From: Streptomyces sp. DG1A-41
Lineage (GTDB): Bacteria; Actinomycetota; Actinomycetes; Streptomycetales; Streptomycetaceae
Length of the DNA: 64,000 bases
Direction of reading: 5' to 3'
Assembly: GCF_037055355.1 (NCBI RefSeq)
Contig: NZ_CP146350.1
Span: 4,735,001-4,799,000, forward strand
Positions 54,342 to 63,395 of this stretch are shown piece after piece. Under the pieces are notes generated by a model. It saw nothing but the letters and a program-made list of their open reading frames with translations. It did no database searches and was not told the DNA's origin. Within the stretch, counting starts at the first letter, position 1, and every line of letters starts with the position of its first letter. The position numbers and the translations under genes were made by a program.

Positions 54342-55886
54342 TCACCGGCTGCTCTGCGGGCTGTAGGGCTGGAGGAGCTGGTCGACGGGTGCGTGGTCGT
54401 CGGTGAGCAGCTGGGCGTCGCCGATCCAGGACGTGAGGGTGTCGCCGGTGGCGATCTTCCAGCCGGTCTGCCGGGTGTCCAGCGCTCTCCGGGTCGCGCG
54501 TAGGTCGATCGGCCGGGCGGCGGCGATCACCACCAGATTGCCGCCCTGGGGGGTGGCGGTCGGGTCGAGGCCGATGTCGGTGGGTTCGCCGACGAGGGCG
54601 ACGTGCTCGAAGATCTCGCTGAGGGTGGCCACTTCGGCACGTGCGAACGCCAGACCACCGTGATCGATGAGGTTGGCGACGTACAGGCCGTCCTCGTCGA
54701 GCACCCGCCGTACGTCCGTCATCGCTTCCACCGTGGTGAGGTGCCACGGCACGCTGACGCCACCGAAGGCGTCGCCGACTACGAGGTCACGGCTGCCGGC
54801 CTCCAGTCGCCGCAGGCCGAGCCTGCCGTCCTCGACGCGTACGTCGATACCGGCTTCCGGTCGCAGACCGAGTTGGTCGCGGTCGATGCGCACGACCCCG
54901 CTGTCGATCTCGGACACCAGGCTGCGCGTCCCGGGCCGCGTGGCCGCGAGGTAGCGGGGAAAGGTGAGCCCGCCGCCGCCCAGGTGGTGGGCGGCGAGTG
55001 GCTCACCCTCGGGAAAGGCCGCATCGACCACCGACGCGATGGCGCGCACATACGTGAACTCCAGGAAGGTCGGGTCGTCGAGGTCGACGTAGGAGTGCCG
55101 CAGGCCGTCCAGGACGAGTGTGCGGCCGCTGTCCCGGCCGGGGTCCGCGACCACGCGTGCGCAGTGGTACCTGGTCTCCGTGTCGCAGCCACCGGGCGCG
55201 ACCGTGGTGGCGAAACCGCCGGCCACGACCACGAGTGCCAGGGCAGGGGTGCCGCTCCACCCGCGCGTTCGCCACTCGACCAGCGCCGAGCCGAGCACCA
55301 GCAGTGTGCCGAGGCCGATCAGTATGCCGCTGACCGGCAACCGCGATACGAGGACGAAGCCGGTGACGACGGTGCCGACGATGGCGCCCACGGTCCCGAC
55401 GCCGGACAGCCGTCCGACGACCGTTCCGGTCTCGGCGAGGCTGGTGAGACGCAGCTTGGTCACGATCGGCGTCACCGCCGAGAGCAGCGCGCCCGGCACG
55501 AGGATGGTCATGGACGCGATCAGCAGGAGCAGCGCCGGCGCCCACTCCGCGGTGCCGCGCAGCACGGCGGGGGTGAGCGCCACGACCGCTCCCGACACCC
55601 CGAGCGAGGGTCCTAGGAGCCGGCGTGGATCGACCTGGTCGGCGACGCGCCCACCCAGCCAGGAGCCGACGGCGATCGCGGTGAGGGCGATGCCGATCAC
55701 CATGGTGCTGGTCTCGAGGGTGAGGCCGAGATAGGGAGCCAGCAGCCGCAGAGCGACGATCTCGACCACCAGGACCGCGGCCGAGGACCCGAACACGAGC
55801 ATCGCGGCGGTACGGGGACCCAGGCCGTCGTTGTGAGGCGTGCCCTCGGCGACAGGCGAGGAAGACGATCCGGTCACGGGCGACAT
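54342..55886 (-). CDS. Fused MFS-like/spermidine-synthase-like membrane protein
   Basis: This 514-aa protein has about eight hydrophobic helices (~30-245) followed by a Rossmann-fold methyltransferase-like domain (~255-510). The latter contains HHLGGGGLTFPRYLAAT, VSEIDSGVV and DLVVGDAFGGVSVPWHL. Spermidine synthase homologues with such membrane fusions occur in many actinobacteria; polyamine synthesis is unproven. ATG 55886 lies directly against AAGG. GTG 55877 (VTGSSSSP), 7 nt after AAGGA, may be the true start. Confidence 0.85.
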   Translation of the reverse strand: MSPVTGSSSSPVAEGTPHNDGLGPRTAAMLVFGSSAAVLVVEIVALRLLAPYLGLTLETSTMVIGIALTAIAVGSWLGGRVADQVDPRRLLGPSLGVSGAVVALTPAVLRGTAEWAPALLLLIASMTILVPGALLSAVTPIVTKLRLTSLAETGTVVGRLSGVGTVGAIVGTVVTGFVLVSRLPVSGILIGLGTLLVLGSALVEWRTRGWSGTPALALVVVAGGFATTVAPGGCDTETRYHCARVVADPGRDSGRTLVLDGLRHSYVDLDDPTFLEFTYVRAIASVVDAAFPEGEPLAAHHLGGGGLTFPRYLAATRPGTRSLVSEIDSGVVRIDRDQLGLRPEAGIDVRVEDGRLGLRRLEAGSRDLVVGDAFGGVSVPWHLTTVEAMTDVRRVLDEDGLYVANLIDHGGLAFARAEVATLSEIFEHVALVGEPTDIGLDPTATPQGGNLVVIAAARPIDLRATRRALDTRQTGWKIATGDTLTSWIGDAQLLTDDHAPVDQLLQPYSPQSSR

Positions 55887-56472
55887 CCTTGCACGGGACT
55901 CATCGACCGAACGTGGGAAACGTGCTCCGGACTTGGAGTCCCGGGCAGGAGGAGGATGCGTGGACACCAGACATCCGGAGCACTTCCTGACGATCGTCGA
56001 TCACGGGGGGTTCAACCGCGCCGCGCATCGCCGATCCGCTGGGCGCGATCTGGTCGGCGCCCATCCTCGAACTGCTCCAGCAGGGCCGGACGACCGTGAG
56101 CTGACGCCGGGGCGGCAAGGACGTGCCGCCCGAACAGGACTCCGCCGTCCGGGCCGAACTGCCGGCCGAGGTCTGACCGACCCGGCCTCCACGCCACAAC
56201 ACAGTCCCGGGGTGATCGTCGCGCCCGCCCGATCAGCGTGGTCTTTCACGTCCGGCCGCCGGAGGCTAGTGTTCGAGAGCAGCCAGTGACCCACGAGGAG
56301 CTGAGACATGGTCGGTCGTCCGAGCGCGCGTTGACGTCGTAGGCCCTGAGCGGCCTGTCATCGCGTGCTGCCCTTGATGTTGCGGCACAGCGAGCCTTCT
56401 CCGCCCTGAACCGCCGGTGCGTCTGTCGTGCGCCGGGGGACGGGCCTCGTTGCCGGCAACCAAGGGGTCCCC
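55887..56472. other. Degenerate intergenic stretch with LysR fragment
   Basis: Plus-strand codons from about 55961 read VDTRHPEHFLTIVDHGGFNR, the start of a LysR-type DNA-binding domain. They then break off into a second frame (ADPLGAIWSAPILELLQQGR, stop at 56103) and, past the stop, GGKDVPPEQDSAVRAELPAE, stop ~56178. These look like joined remnants of at least two genes. No intact gene was found. Confidence 0.45.
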
Positions 56473-57786
56473 GTGCCGTCCGCTTCCTCCGCCGTATCCG
56501 ATTCCGGTCGCCCTGTTCCGTCGAGCCTGTGGCGGGACGGCGACTTCCGCAGACTCTGGGTGGGTCAGACGGCCTCCCAACTCGGCGAACACGCAAGCCT
56601 GGTGGTGCTGCCGCTCTTCGCCGTCCTGACGCTCAACGCCGGTGCCGGCGAGTTGGGCGTCCTGCGCGCGGTGGGGCAGGCGCCGATCCTGCTGCTCTCG
56701 CTCTTCGTCGGCGCGTGGGTGGACAGGTGGCGGACCCGCACGGTGATGGTGCTGACGGACGCCGGCCGCACCCTGGCGCTGGGCGCCGCCGCCCTGGCCG
56801 GCCTCCTCGGCTGGCTCGGCCTGCCGGCGCTGCTCGTTCTCGCCTTCGCCGTCGGCGCCCTGTCCGTGTTCTTCGACGTGGCATACCAGGCGTCTCTCGT
56901 ACGGCTGGTGAGACGCGATCAGCTGGTGCGGGGCAACAGCGCGCTCGAGGGCAGCCGGTCCGCTGCCCAGATCGGCGGTCCCGCCCTCGGCGGCGCGTTG
57001 GTGTCCCTGCTGTCGGCGCCGATCGCCGCCGCCTCCGGCGCGCTGTTCTTCGCGCTGTCGTTCCTGTCGATCCGACGGATCCGCCGGACCGAATCGATCC
57101 CGAAGAGCCCGGAACGTCCTCCTCGGGTCTGGCGGCGGATCCACGAGGGCCTCCGTTTGGTCATCGGCGACACCTCGCTGCGGACCGTGTGCCTCGCCTC
57201 GGCCGCCTTCCAGTTCTCCTTCGCGGCCATGATGACCGTCTACCTGCTCTTCCTGCCGCGGGAGTTGCACCTGTCGGGCACCGCCGTCGGGCTGGCGCTC
57301 GCGGCGACGGGGCCGGGCGCGCTCCTGGGCTCGGTGCTGGCCGCCCGCCTGCCGAGCCGGTTCGGGCATGGCGCGGTGCTCGTGTCCGCGGCGGCACTCG
57401 GCGACGGCGCGTTCCTGTGTGTGCCCGCGCTGCACGGCTCCGCCGCGGTGACGGTTCCCGTGCTCCTCGCGGTCGGCTTCGTGTTCGGGACCGGCGGCCA
57501 GTTGGTGAACGTCACGGTCATGGCCGTCCGGCAGGCCGTCACTCCGGACGGGATGCAAGGCCGTGGGGCCGCCACGATCACCTTCGTCGGCATGGGGATG
57601 GCCCCGCTCGGCTCGCTGCTCGGCGGATTCCTCGCGGGGGAGTGGGGCTTGCGCACCAGCCTCCTGGTGACGGCCGCGGGCATGATGCTGTCCCCCGTGC
57701 TGATGGCCCTGTCCCCGCTCGCACGCCTGGGACGGGAGCTTCCGGACCTCGCGCACAGGACGGAGGACGCCCGCCCGGCGAGGTGA
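56473..57786 (+). CDS. MFS transporter
   Basis: This 437-aa protein starts at GTG 56473, 6 nt after AAGGGG; a GTG at 56428 lies in frame but is weaker. About twelve hydrophobic segments are present. The cytoplasmic loop after helix 2 is VDRWRTRTVMVLTDAGRTLA and the central loop is RRIRRTESIPKSPERPP. It belongs to the MFS exporter branch resembling macrolide efflux proteins (MFS_3). Substrate is unknown. Confidence 0.9.
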   Translation: MPSASSAVSDSGRPVPSSLWRDGDFRRLWVGQTASQLGEHASLVVLPLFAVLTLNAGAGELGVLRAVGQAPILLLSLFVGAWVDRWRTRTVMVLTDAGRTLALGAAALAGLLGWLGLPALLVLAFAVGALSVFFDVAYQASLVRLVRRDQLVRGNSALEGSRSAAQIGGPALGGALVSLLSAPIAAASGALFFALSFLSIRRIRRTESIPKSPERPPRVWRRIHEGLRLVIGDTSLRTVCLASAAFQFSFAAMMTVYLLFLPRELHLSGTAVGLALAATGPGALLGSVLAARLPSRFGHGAVLVSAAALGDGAFLCVPALHGSAAVTVPVLLAVGFVFGTGGQLVNVTVMAVRQAVTPDGMQGRGAATITFVGMGMAPLGSLLGGFLAGEWGLRTSLLVTAAGMMLSPVLMALSPLARLGRELPDLAHRTEDARPAR

Positions 57787-57977
57787 TGAGGCCCGCTATC
57801 CGGCCGTCCGGGACCCCGACGGCACCCTCGCGTTGCCCGGTGCAGTGCCGACCGCCCTCGCCGCAGCCCCCGACGCACCGGGCTCGAACCGGCAGCCCCG
57901 TACCCGGCCCGCCGGGACACCTGCGGCCTGGACAGGCTCGCCGGCCGAGGCCGTACTCGCGCGGGAGGGCGTACTCG

Positions 57978-58262
57978 ATGACTGACCGGCCGCGGAATCC
58001 GACGATCATAGATGTGGCACGGCAGGCCGGCGTGTCCAAGTCGGTGGTGTCCCGCGTCGTCTCGGGGCGCGGCAGCGTGGGGGAGGAGACCCGGCAGCGG
58101 GTCCTGGAGGCCGCGCGGGACCTGGGCTACGTCGTCAACGCGTCGGCGCGGGCCATGGTGGCCCACCGTACGTACACCGTCGGGGCGTTCGTACGTGACG
58201 CCGCGACCCCCTTCTACGGCCACCTGCTCACGGCGATGCAGGAGCGCGCCGCCTTCGGCTGA
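57978..58262 (+). pseudogene. LacI-family regulator, N-terminal half
   Basis: This 94-codon frame begins with GGGAGGG upstream. The LacI helix-turn-helix TIIDVARQAGVSKSVVSRVV and hinge helix VNASARAMVAHRTYTVG are intact. The effector domain starts (DAATPFYGHLLTAMQERAA) and is cut by a stop. The continuation is on the opposite strand at 58405-58712, so this is the 5' part of a gene broken by an inversion. Confidence 0.75.
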
Positions 58263-58344
58263 CGCCAGTGCGTCAGCCCGATCAGGGGCGTCGCCAGGTC
58301 GCCGATTCCGTCGTAGCCGGTGACGGACAGGTTCCGCCTGCCTG

Positions 58345-58404
58345 TTGACCGTCGGCGCCCTCACCCTCACCGCCTGCGGAGGATCCGGCTCCGGTGAGGA
58401 AGCC
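58345..58404 (+). pseudogene. Fragment of a lipoprotein signal peptide
   Basis: The plus-strand frame reads LTVGALTLTACGGSGSGEEA, a lipobox with Cys followed by a Gly/Ser linker, typical of ABC-transporter sugar-binding proteins. It has no upstream basic region and ends where the inverted LacI segment begins. It is probably the residue of a binding-protein gene once next to the LacI gene. Confidence 0.5.
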
Positions 58405-58712
58405 ACTGCTCGTCGGCACCGTGATCACCGCGACCTCGCGGTGACCCAGCTCCGCGAGGTGGTCCGCCAGAGCGGTGCCGCCCCCGTCCTCGTCGCAGCA
58501 CACGCTGGTGATGCTGGGATGGGTCTCCGGGCGTCCCGCCACCACGGTCGGCAGCCGCGCGGCGAACGGCAGGATCCGCTCACTGGGCAGCAGCCCGCTG
58601 CACACGACCAGTGCCTCGACCCGCAGCATCACGAGGGTCTCCAGGGCCCGGACCTCGTCGTCCGCCTCGAACCGACCCGACCCGGTCGCGGTGACCACCC
58701 GGTAGCCGTGGG
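58405..58712 (-). pseudogene. LacI-family regulator, effector-domain segment (inverted)
   Basis: On the minus strand, codons run HGYRVVTATGSGRFEADDEV, then LRVEALVVCSGLLPSERILP, VAGRPETHPSITSVCCDEDG and LAELGHREVAVITVPTSSG. These are exactly the residues expected to follow QERAA at the end of the plus-strand LacI half. The segment is bounded by unrelated sequence at both ends, and the distal effector part is missing. Confidence 0.7.
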
Positions 58713-59292
58713 CAAGAACGAGCCCTACGCCGTGCTCGGCGGGCAGTTCGCCGACACCCCGGCCACGACGGCGACCTCCGGCTGTCTGACCGGCGCGACC
58801 GGGAGACGGCCGGCGCCTGGGTGACCGAGGTGCTGCGGCATCCCGGGGTCACCGCACCCGCAGCGACGACTGGTCGGGCCGCTGGTGGCAGACCCTCACC
58901 TGGGAACACGTCCACACCTGGCGCCTGCCGCGCTGAGGGGCTGTGCGGCGTCGGCCCGCCTTCGGGAGAACCGTGGCGCCGGGGCGGCACGCGTCCAGGA
59001 GACCGGGGGCTCTTCACCCCGCGGACACCCCTGGTCCCAGGTAAGCGATGGGCAAGAGTTGTGGTTCGGCCGAGGACCGTCCCGGCGCTCGGCCCGCCTG
59101 CCTCCGCTGGTTCCGACAGGAATCGGTACGGACACGCAACTCGACCGTGCGGTAGTCGAGTTGGGGACACGGGCGGCTGTACTCCGGTCGCCCCGCGATC
59201 ACGAGGGGCGGGCATCCGTTCCGGCCGTTCCCGCTCCTGCGGTGCTCCGCGGCCGAGCGGTGGTCGTGAGCGGGAGTCGTAGCATCGCAGCC
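58713..59292. other. Degenerate stretch before the two-component system
   Basis: No intact gene is seen. A plus-strand frame around 58710-58800 (GKNEPYAVLGGQFADTP) and another ending at 58937 (SDDWSGRWWQTLTWEHVHTW) look like gene fragments of unknown family. Lower coding character from ~58940 to 59290 suggests that it includes the promoter of the response regulator. Confidence 0.4.
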
Positions 59293-59994
59293 GTGAACGC
59301 GGTGAACGGTCGTGTGCTGGTCGTCGACGACGACGCCGCCATCCGGCGCTCGCTGGAGCTGGGCCTGCGGCTGAACGGCTTCTCCGTCGTACTGGCCGAC
59401 AGCGGCCGCGCGGCACTGGAAGCGGTCGGTGCCGGGTCGCCGGACGTGGTGGTGCTGGACATCTCCATGCCCGGCCTGAGCGGCATCGACGTGTGCCGCA
59501 CACTGCGGGAAGACGACAACGACGTGCCCGTGCTGATGCTCTCCGCCCTCGACGAGGTCTCCGACCGGGTCGCCGGACTCCAGGCGGGCGGTGACGACTA
59601 TCTCGTCAAGCCCTTCGCCCTCCAGGAGCTGGTGCTGCGGCTGGGCGCGCTGCTGCGCCGCCGGCCGCCCGCCGCCGACGACCGGGTGCGGGTCGGACCG
59701 CTGGTCCTGGCACCGGCCGCGCGCGAGGCGCACATCGACGGCGAACCGCTGAAGCTCACGCGGCGCGAGTTCGAGCTGCTGGAGGTGCTGGCCCGCAACA
59801 CCGGGATCGTACTGACCCGGGACCAGCTGCTGGACCTGGTGTGGGGCTACGACTTCGAGGTGCGCACCGACGCGGTGGACACCTTCGTCAGCTACCTGCG
59901 CCGCAAGCTGGAGGCAGGTGGCCGCCCCCGGATGCTGCACACCGTGCGCGGGGTCGGCTTCGTCCTTCGCGAGCCCCGGAACACACTGTCGTGA
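59293..59994 (+). CDS. OmpR-family response regulator
   Basis: This 233-aa regulator starts at GTG 59293; GTG 59302 is possible. The receiver has D12/D13/D14, phospho-acceptor D56 in VVVLDISMPGLSGID and Lys in YLVKPFALQEL. The winged helix has LTRREFELLEVLARNTG and the TDAVDTFVSYLRRKLE recognition helix. It overlaps the kinase gene by 4 nt. Confidence 0.94.
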   Translation: MNAVNGRVLVVDDDAAIRRSLELGLRLNGFSVVLADSGRAALEAVGAGSPDVVVLDISMPGLSGIDVCRTLREDDNDVPVLMLSALDEVSDRVAGLQAGGDDYLVKPFALQELVLRLGALLRRRPPAADDRVRVGPLVLAPAAREAHIDGEPLKLTRREFELLEVLARNTGIVLTRDQLLDLVWGYDFEVRTDAVDTFVSYLRRKLEAGGRPRMLHTVRGVGFVLREPRNTLS

Positions 59995-61469
59995 GGCTGT
60001 CCACGCGGATCGCGATCGCCGTCGGCGTCACCGTACCGCTGCTGGTACTGGCGTCCGGCCTGTTGCTGCTGGGACTGGTCACCAAGGACCTGTACCAGCA
60101 GCAGGACGCCCGGCTGAGCGATCGGGCCGCCGCCCTCGCCCCGGACGCCAAGGCGCTGCTGCGGGCCACCGCGTCGGGCAGGCCGCCGTCCGTCGAACAC
60201 GCCCGTGAACGGCGGATGTTCGCGGCCGCGCTCGACGTGGGCGTACGGCTGACGGGCCCCGCCGGCACGGTGACCGCCGGCGGCCCCCAGCCGGACGCGT
60301 CCGTGCCGCTGCCGCCGAACGCCACGACACCCGTCACCGTACGCGCGGCCGGCGAGGGCAGTTGGCGGGTGCTGTCGGAGCCGGTGTCCGTCCACCGGCC
60401 GGCGGTGGACGGCACCCTGTGGCTGTTCTCCCCGGACACCGCGAACCGGGCGCAGATCCGACTGGTGCGCGGGCGGATGCTGACCGTGGCGCTGCTCGCC
60501 GCTCCGCTCACCGGGGCCGTGGCCTGGGCGGCGGCCGCCGGCGCCGTACGACCGCTGCGGCGGCTTCAGCGCCGTACCAGCGGCCTCGACCCCAGGAGCA
60601 GCGCCACGCGCCTCGATCACACCCCGACCGGGATCGCCGAGGTGGACGACCTGGCCCGGACGATCCGTACCGTGCTCGTCCGCTACGACCAGCAGACCGC
60701 CCGCACCGCTCAGGCGCTGGAGGTGGCCCGCTCGTTCTCGGCCGCCGCCTCGCACGAGCTGCGCACCCCGCTGATGAGCATGCGGACCAACCTGGACATC
60801 CTCAGCGAACACCCGGACCTGGCGGAACCGGACCGCACCGAGGTGCTGGCGGACCTGCGGCGCGAACACACCCGGCTGCTGGGGCTGCTGGTGATGCTCC
60901 GGGCGCTGGCCCGGGGCGATCTGGTCGAGGCGGACGCGCTCGGCCCGGTCGATCTGGCGGAGGTCGTGGACGCCTCGGTCGCCGACCTGCGCCGCCGGCA
61001 TCCGGACGCGGAGGTGACCGTGGCCGGCTCCCCGGGTCTGTGGACACACGGCTGGGAGCAGGGGCTGCGATCCGCGGTGGACAACCTGCTGGCCAACGCC
61101 TGCGCCCATGGGCGCTCCGAGGACGAGCGGGCCCGTATCGAGGTGACCCTGCGCCGGGACGGGCAGGAGGCCGTGCTCACCGTGGACGACCGGGGGCCGG
61201 GTATCCCGCCCGAACAGCGGGATGCCGTGTTCCAGCGTTTCCACCGCCGTCCGGACAGCCCCGGGTCGGGGCTGGGGCTCACCCTCGTCGCCCAGCAGAT
61301 CGCGCTGCACCAGGGCGGCGTCAGGGTCGGGGACCGCCCGGACGGGCGGCGCGGCACACGGTTCGAGGTGCGCCTTCCGACGAGGGCGGACCACACGCTT
61401 CCGCCGCCGCGCAGAGGCTGGCTCCCGGCGCCCGGGACGTCACAAGGTTCCCACAAAGAAGGCTCCTAG
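59991..61469 (+). CDS. Sensor histidine kinase
   Basis: This 492-aa kinase has two membrane helices (~8-32 and ~163-185) flanking a ~130-residue extracellular sensor region. A HAMP linker follows, then H255 in FSAAASHELRTPLMSMR. N-box DNLLANACAHG, G1 DDRGPGIPPE and G2 GSGLGLTLVAQQIALHQGG are intact. It overlaps the regulator's stop and is followed 44 nt later by a small secreted protein gene. Confidence 0.94.
   Translation: MRLSTRIAIAVGVTVPLLVLASGLLLLGLVTKDLYQQQDARLSDRAAALAPDAKALLRATASGRPPSVEHARERRMFAAALDVGVRLTGPAGTVTAGGPQPDASVPLPPNATTPVTVRAAGEGSWRVLSEPVSVHRPAVDGTLWLFSPDTANRAQIRLVRGRMLTVALLAAPLTGAVAWAAAAGAVRPLRRLQRRTSGLDPRSSATRLDHTPTGIAEVDDLARTIRTVLVRYDQQTARTAQALEVARSFSAAASHELRTPLMSMRTNLDILSEHPDLAEPDRTEVLADLRREHTRLLGLLVMLRALARGDLVEADALGPVDLAEVVDASVADLRRRHPDAEVTVAGSPGLWTHGWEQGLRSAVDNLLANACAHGRSEDERARIEVTLRRDGQEAVLTVDDRGPGIPPEQRDAVFQRFHRRPDSPGSGLGLTLVAQQIALHQGGVRVGDRPDGRRGTRFEVRLPTRADHTLPPPRRGWLPAPGTSQGSHKEGS
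61440..61461. promoter_or_regulatory. Candidate OmpR-type direct repeat
   Basis: TCACAAGGTTC is followed immediately by CCACAAAGAAG, an 11-bp direct repeat typical in spacing for OmpR-family regulators. It overlaps the kinase 3' end and lies 53-74 nt upstream of the secreted 125-aa protein gene. Confidence 0.5.
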
Positions 61470-61513
61470 CTTCCTCCGTGTCAGGCACCGTGCCTCACAG
61501 GAAGGAACACCTC

Positions 61514-61891
61514 ATGCGAGCCAGGAAGACCGTCGTCATCGGCGTAACGGTGGCTGCCCTACTGGGCGTCGCGGGCACCGCCGTGGCGGAGAACGCCGGC
61601 GCGTCCCCGTCGCACAAGCCCGCCGCCACGGCCGGAAAGCACGGCACCAACAAGTTGTGCAAGCGCGCTCCGAAGATGGAGCAGCGGATCGAGAAGAAGC
61701 TCAAGCGGCTGGAAGGATCGGGGAAGGGCTCCATCGCCAAGCTCGAGAGGCGGGCCGACGCGGCGAAGGCCGCCGGCGAGAGTGCGGTCGCGAAGTACCT
61801 CGAGGACCAACTGGCCTTCCGCAAGTCCCTCGTACCGACACTCCAGCAGCGGGAGAAGGACCTGGCCGGGGTCCGCAGCGCGTGCGCCTGA
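61514..61891 (+). CDS. Small secreted helical protein
   Basis: This 125-aa protein has GGAAGGAA before its ATG. Signal peptide residues 1-~26 (KTVVIGVTVAALLGVAGTAVA) precede a His/Lys-rich stretch and a charged helical region (KMEQRIEKKLKRLEGSGKGS, then AKYLEDQLAFRKSL). Two cysteines are at the ends of the helical part and could form a disulfide. No family was recognised. Position and the upstream direct repeat suggest control by the preceding two-component system. Confidence 0.82.
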   Translation: MRARKTVVIGVTVAALLGVAGTAVAENAGASPSHKPAATAGKHGTNKLCKRAPKMEQRIEKKLKRLEGSGKGSIAKLERRADAAKAAGESAVAKYLEDQLAFRKSLVPTLQQREKDLAGVRSACA

Positions 61892-61904
61892 GGCCGGAAA
61901 ACGC

Positions 61905-61943
61905 CCAGGGTCCGTGCCGGATCGACTCCGGCACGGACCCTGG
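61905..61943. terminator. Terminator after the secreted protein gene
   Basis: The 17-bp arms CCAGGGTCCGTGCCGGA and TCCGGCACGGACCCTGG enclose TCGAC, 14 nt past the stop. Perfect stem without a U tract, as is common in Streptomyces. Confidence 0.8.
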
Positions 61944-62028
61944 ACCCGCCCTCCGCACCGGCGGCGGCAGCCGTGACCGACGTGTTCCGGCAGTGAGCGC
62001 CCGGGGCCGCACGAGGCATGATCGGTGG

Positions 62029-62559
62029 ATGCATGGTGTGGAGGACCAGTCGGGCGGTGGGAACGTGGAAGAGCCGGCGGAGATCTCGTCGCCGAAGGAG
62101 GCCGCGGACAATGCGCTGGTGCTGGCGTTCGGGCGGTTGCAGGGGGCGGCGAACCGGCTGGAGTACATCCTCGGGCGGTCGCTGGAGCTGGAGTGCGGCA
62201 TCAGCCATCTGATGTTCGAGGTGCTGCTCATCCTCGGGCGGGCGGGCGATCCCGGGCTGTCGATGCGGGCCATCGCCCAGGAGCAGGTGCTGACCACGGG
62301 CGGGGCGACGCGTCTGGTGGACCGGATGGAGGCGGCCGGGCTGGTGGAGCGCGCCGAGGATCCCGGTGACAGGCGTGGTCGGCTGGTGCGGCTGACCCGG
62401 CTGGGGGAGGAGACCACTGTGCGGGCGTCCCAGGTGCACGTGGAGAACATCCGGCGTTACTTCCTGGCGCCGCTGCCGCCCGAGGACCGGGAGCGGTTCG
62501 CCGAGGACCTGCGGATCCTGAGCCACTCCGCACGGGACGAGCTGCCCCGCCTGCCCTGA
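62029..62559 (+). CDS. MarR-family transcriptional regulator
   Basis: This 176-aa protein starts at ATG 62029; a later GTG (62038) is possible. The winged helix contains LSMRAIAQEQVLTTGGATRLVDR with the wing EDPGDRRGRLVRLT. N-terminal helices (LVLAFGRLQGAANRLEYI) form the dimer interface. It lies upstream of a DsbA-like and an MBL-fold gene in the same direction, with a small dyad in the intervening region. Confidence 0.92.
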   Translation: MHGVEDQSGGGNVEEPAEISSPKEAADNALVLAFGRLQGAANRLEYILGRSLELECGISHLMFEVLLILGRAGDPGLSMRAIAQEQVLTTGGATRLVDRMEAAGLVERAEDPGDRRGRLVRLTRLGEETTVRASQVHVENIRRYFLAPLPPEDRERFAEDLRILSHSARDELPRLP

Positions 62560-62648
62560 ACGGTCCCTCCGGGCTGTGGGCGTGCGGCTTCGCTTATGGA
62601 CTCACCGCAAGGCTGGGTGTTACAGGCGTCACACCAGCAGAGAAATAT

Positions 62649-62675
62649 CTGAGCAGTCAGTTACTGTTTTCTCAG
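62649..62675. promoter_or_regulatory. Dyad CTGAG...CAGT-N5-ACTG...CTCAG
   Basis: Nested arms CTGAG/CTCAG and CAGT/ACTG in an AT-richer stretch ~50-76 nt before the DsbA-like start. It could be the operator of the upstream MarR regulator; size and spacing fit, but this is by eye only. Confidence 0.4.
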
Positions 62676-62715
62676 GTGAATCGCTCGCATTTCGGCGGGC
62701 GCCACACCTTTGCTG

Positions 62716-62751
62716 GGACCTTCGATGAAGCTCGGACCTCCGATGAAGCTC
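62716..62751. repeat. 18-bp tandem duplication over the start of the DsbA-like gene
   Basis: GGACCTTCGATGAAGCTC (62716-62733) is followed by GGACCTCCGATGAAGCTC (62734-62751). Each copy supplies an in-frame ATG, giving an MKLGPPMKL start. Confidence 0.85.
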
Positions 62752-63369
62752 GTCTACGTCTTCGACGCCTACTGCGGCTGGTCGCACGGATTCTCCGGAA
62801 CTCTGCGCGAGGTCGTCTCCCGACATCCCGCGCTGCCGGTCGAGGTGGTCTCCGGCGGTCTGTTCACCGGGCCACGCCGGGTGCCCATCCGCGAGTTCGG
62901 CTACGTACAGGGCGCCAACGCCCAGATCGCCGAGCGGACCGGCGCCGAGTTCGGCGAGGGCTACGAGCGGCTGATCGCCGACGGGTCGTTCGTGATGGAC
63001 TCCGAGGCCGCCGCGCGCGGCGTCGTCGCCCTGCGCCGGGCGGCCCCCGACCGCGCGGCGGAACTGGCCGCCGCCCTCCAGCGGGCCTTCTACGTCGACG
63101 GCCTCAGCCTCTCCGACCCCGCGACCTACCGGAAGGTCGCCGAGGAGGCCCGTCTGGACGCCGACGCCGTCGTCGCCGCCTTCGACGCGCCCGAGGCGCA
63201 AAACGCGGCGGCGGACGACTTCCGCCGCTGTGCCGAGCTGGGTGTCACCGGCTTCCCCACGCTGCTCGCCGTCGACGGCGACCGAGCCGCCGCCCTGGCC
63301 CATGGCCACGCCACCGCCGACGAGATCGACCGGCGACTGGCCGACCTGAGCACCGCCCCCACCCACTGA
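62725..63369 (+). CDS. DsbA-family thioredoxin-like protein lacking second active-site Cys
   Basis: This is a 214-aa protein from ATG 62725 or 208 aa from ATG 62743. KLVYVFDAYCGWSHGFSG is the thioredoxin-fold active-site region; the usual CxxC/CxWC is CGWS, so it has only one cysteine. The helical insert and LGVTGFPTLLAVDGDRAAAL cis-proline loop are typical of the FrnE/DsbA branch. It may act as a reductase through a single Cys or a glutathione-transferase-like enzyme. Probably co-transcribed with the next gene. Confidence 0.85.
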   Translation: MKLGPPMKLVYVFDAYCGWSHGFSGTLREVVSRHPALPVEVVSGGLFTGPRRVPIREFGYVQGANAQIAERTGAEFGEGYERLIADGSFVMDSEAAARGVVALRRAAPDRAAELAAALQRAFYVDGLSLSDPATYRKVAEEARLDADAVVAAFDAPEAQNAAADDFRRCAELGVTGFPTLLAVDGDRAAALAHGHATADEIDRRLADLSTAPTH

Positions 63370-63395
63370 ATTCCACCCCCTCCAGGAGACCCCGC

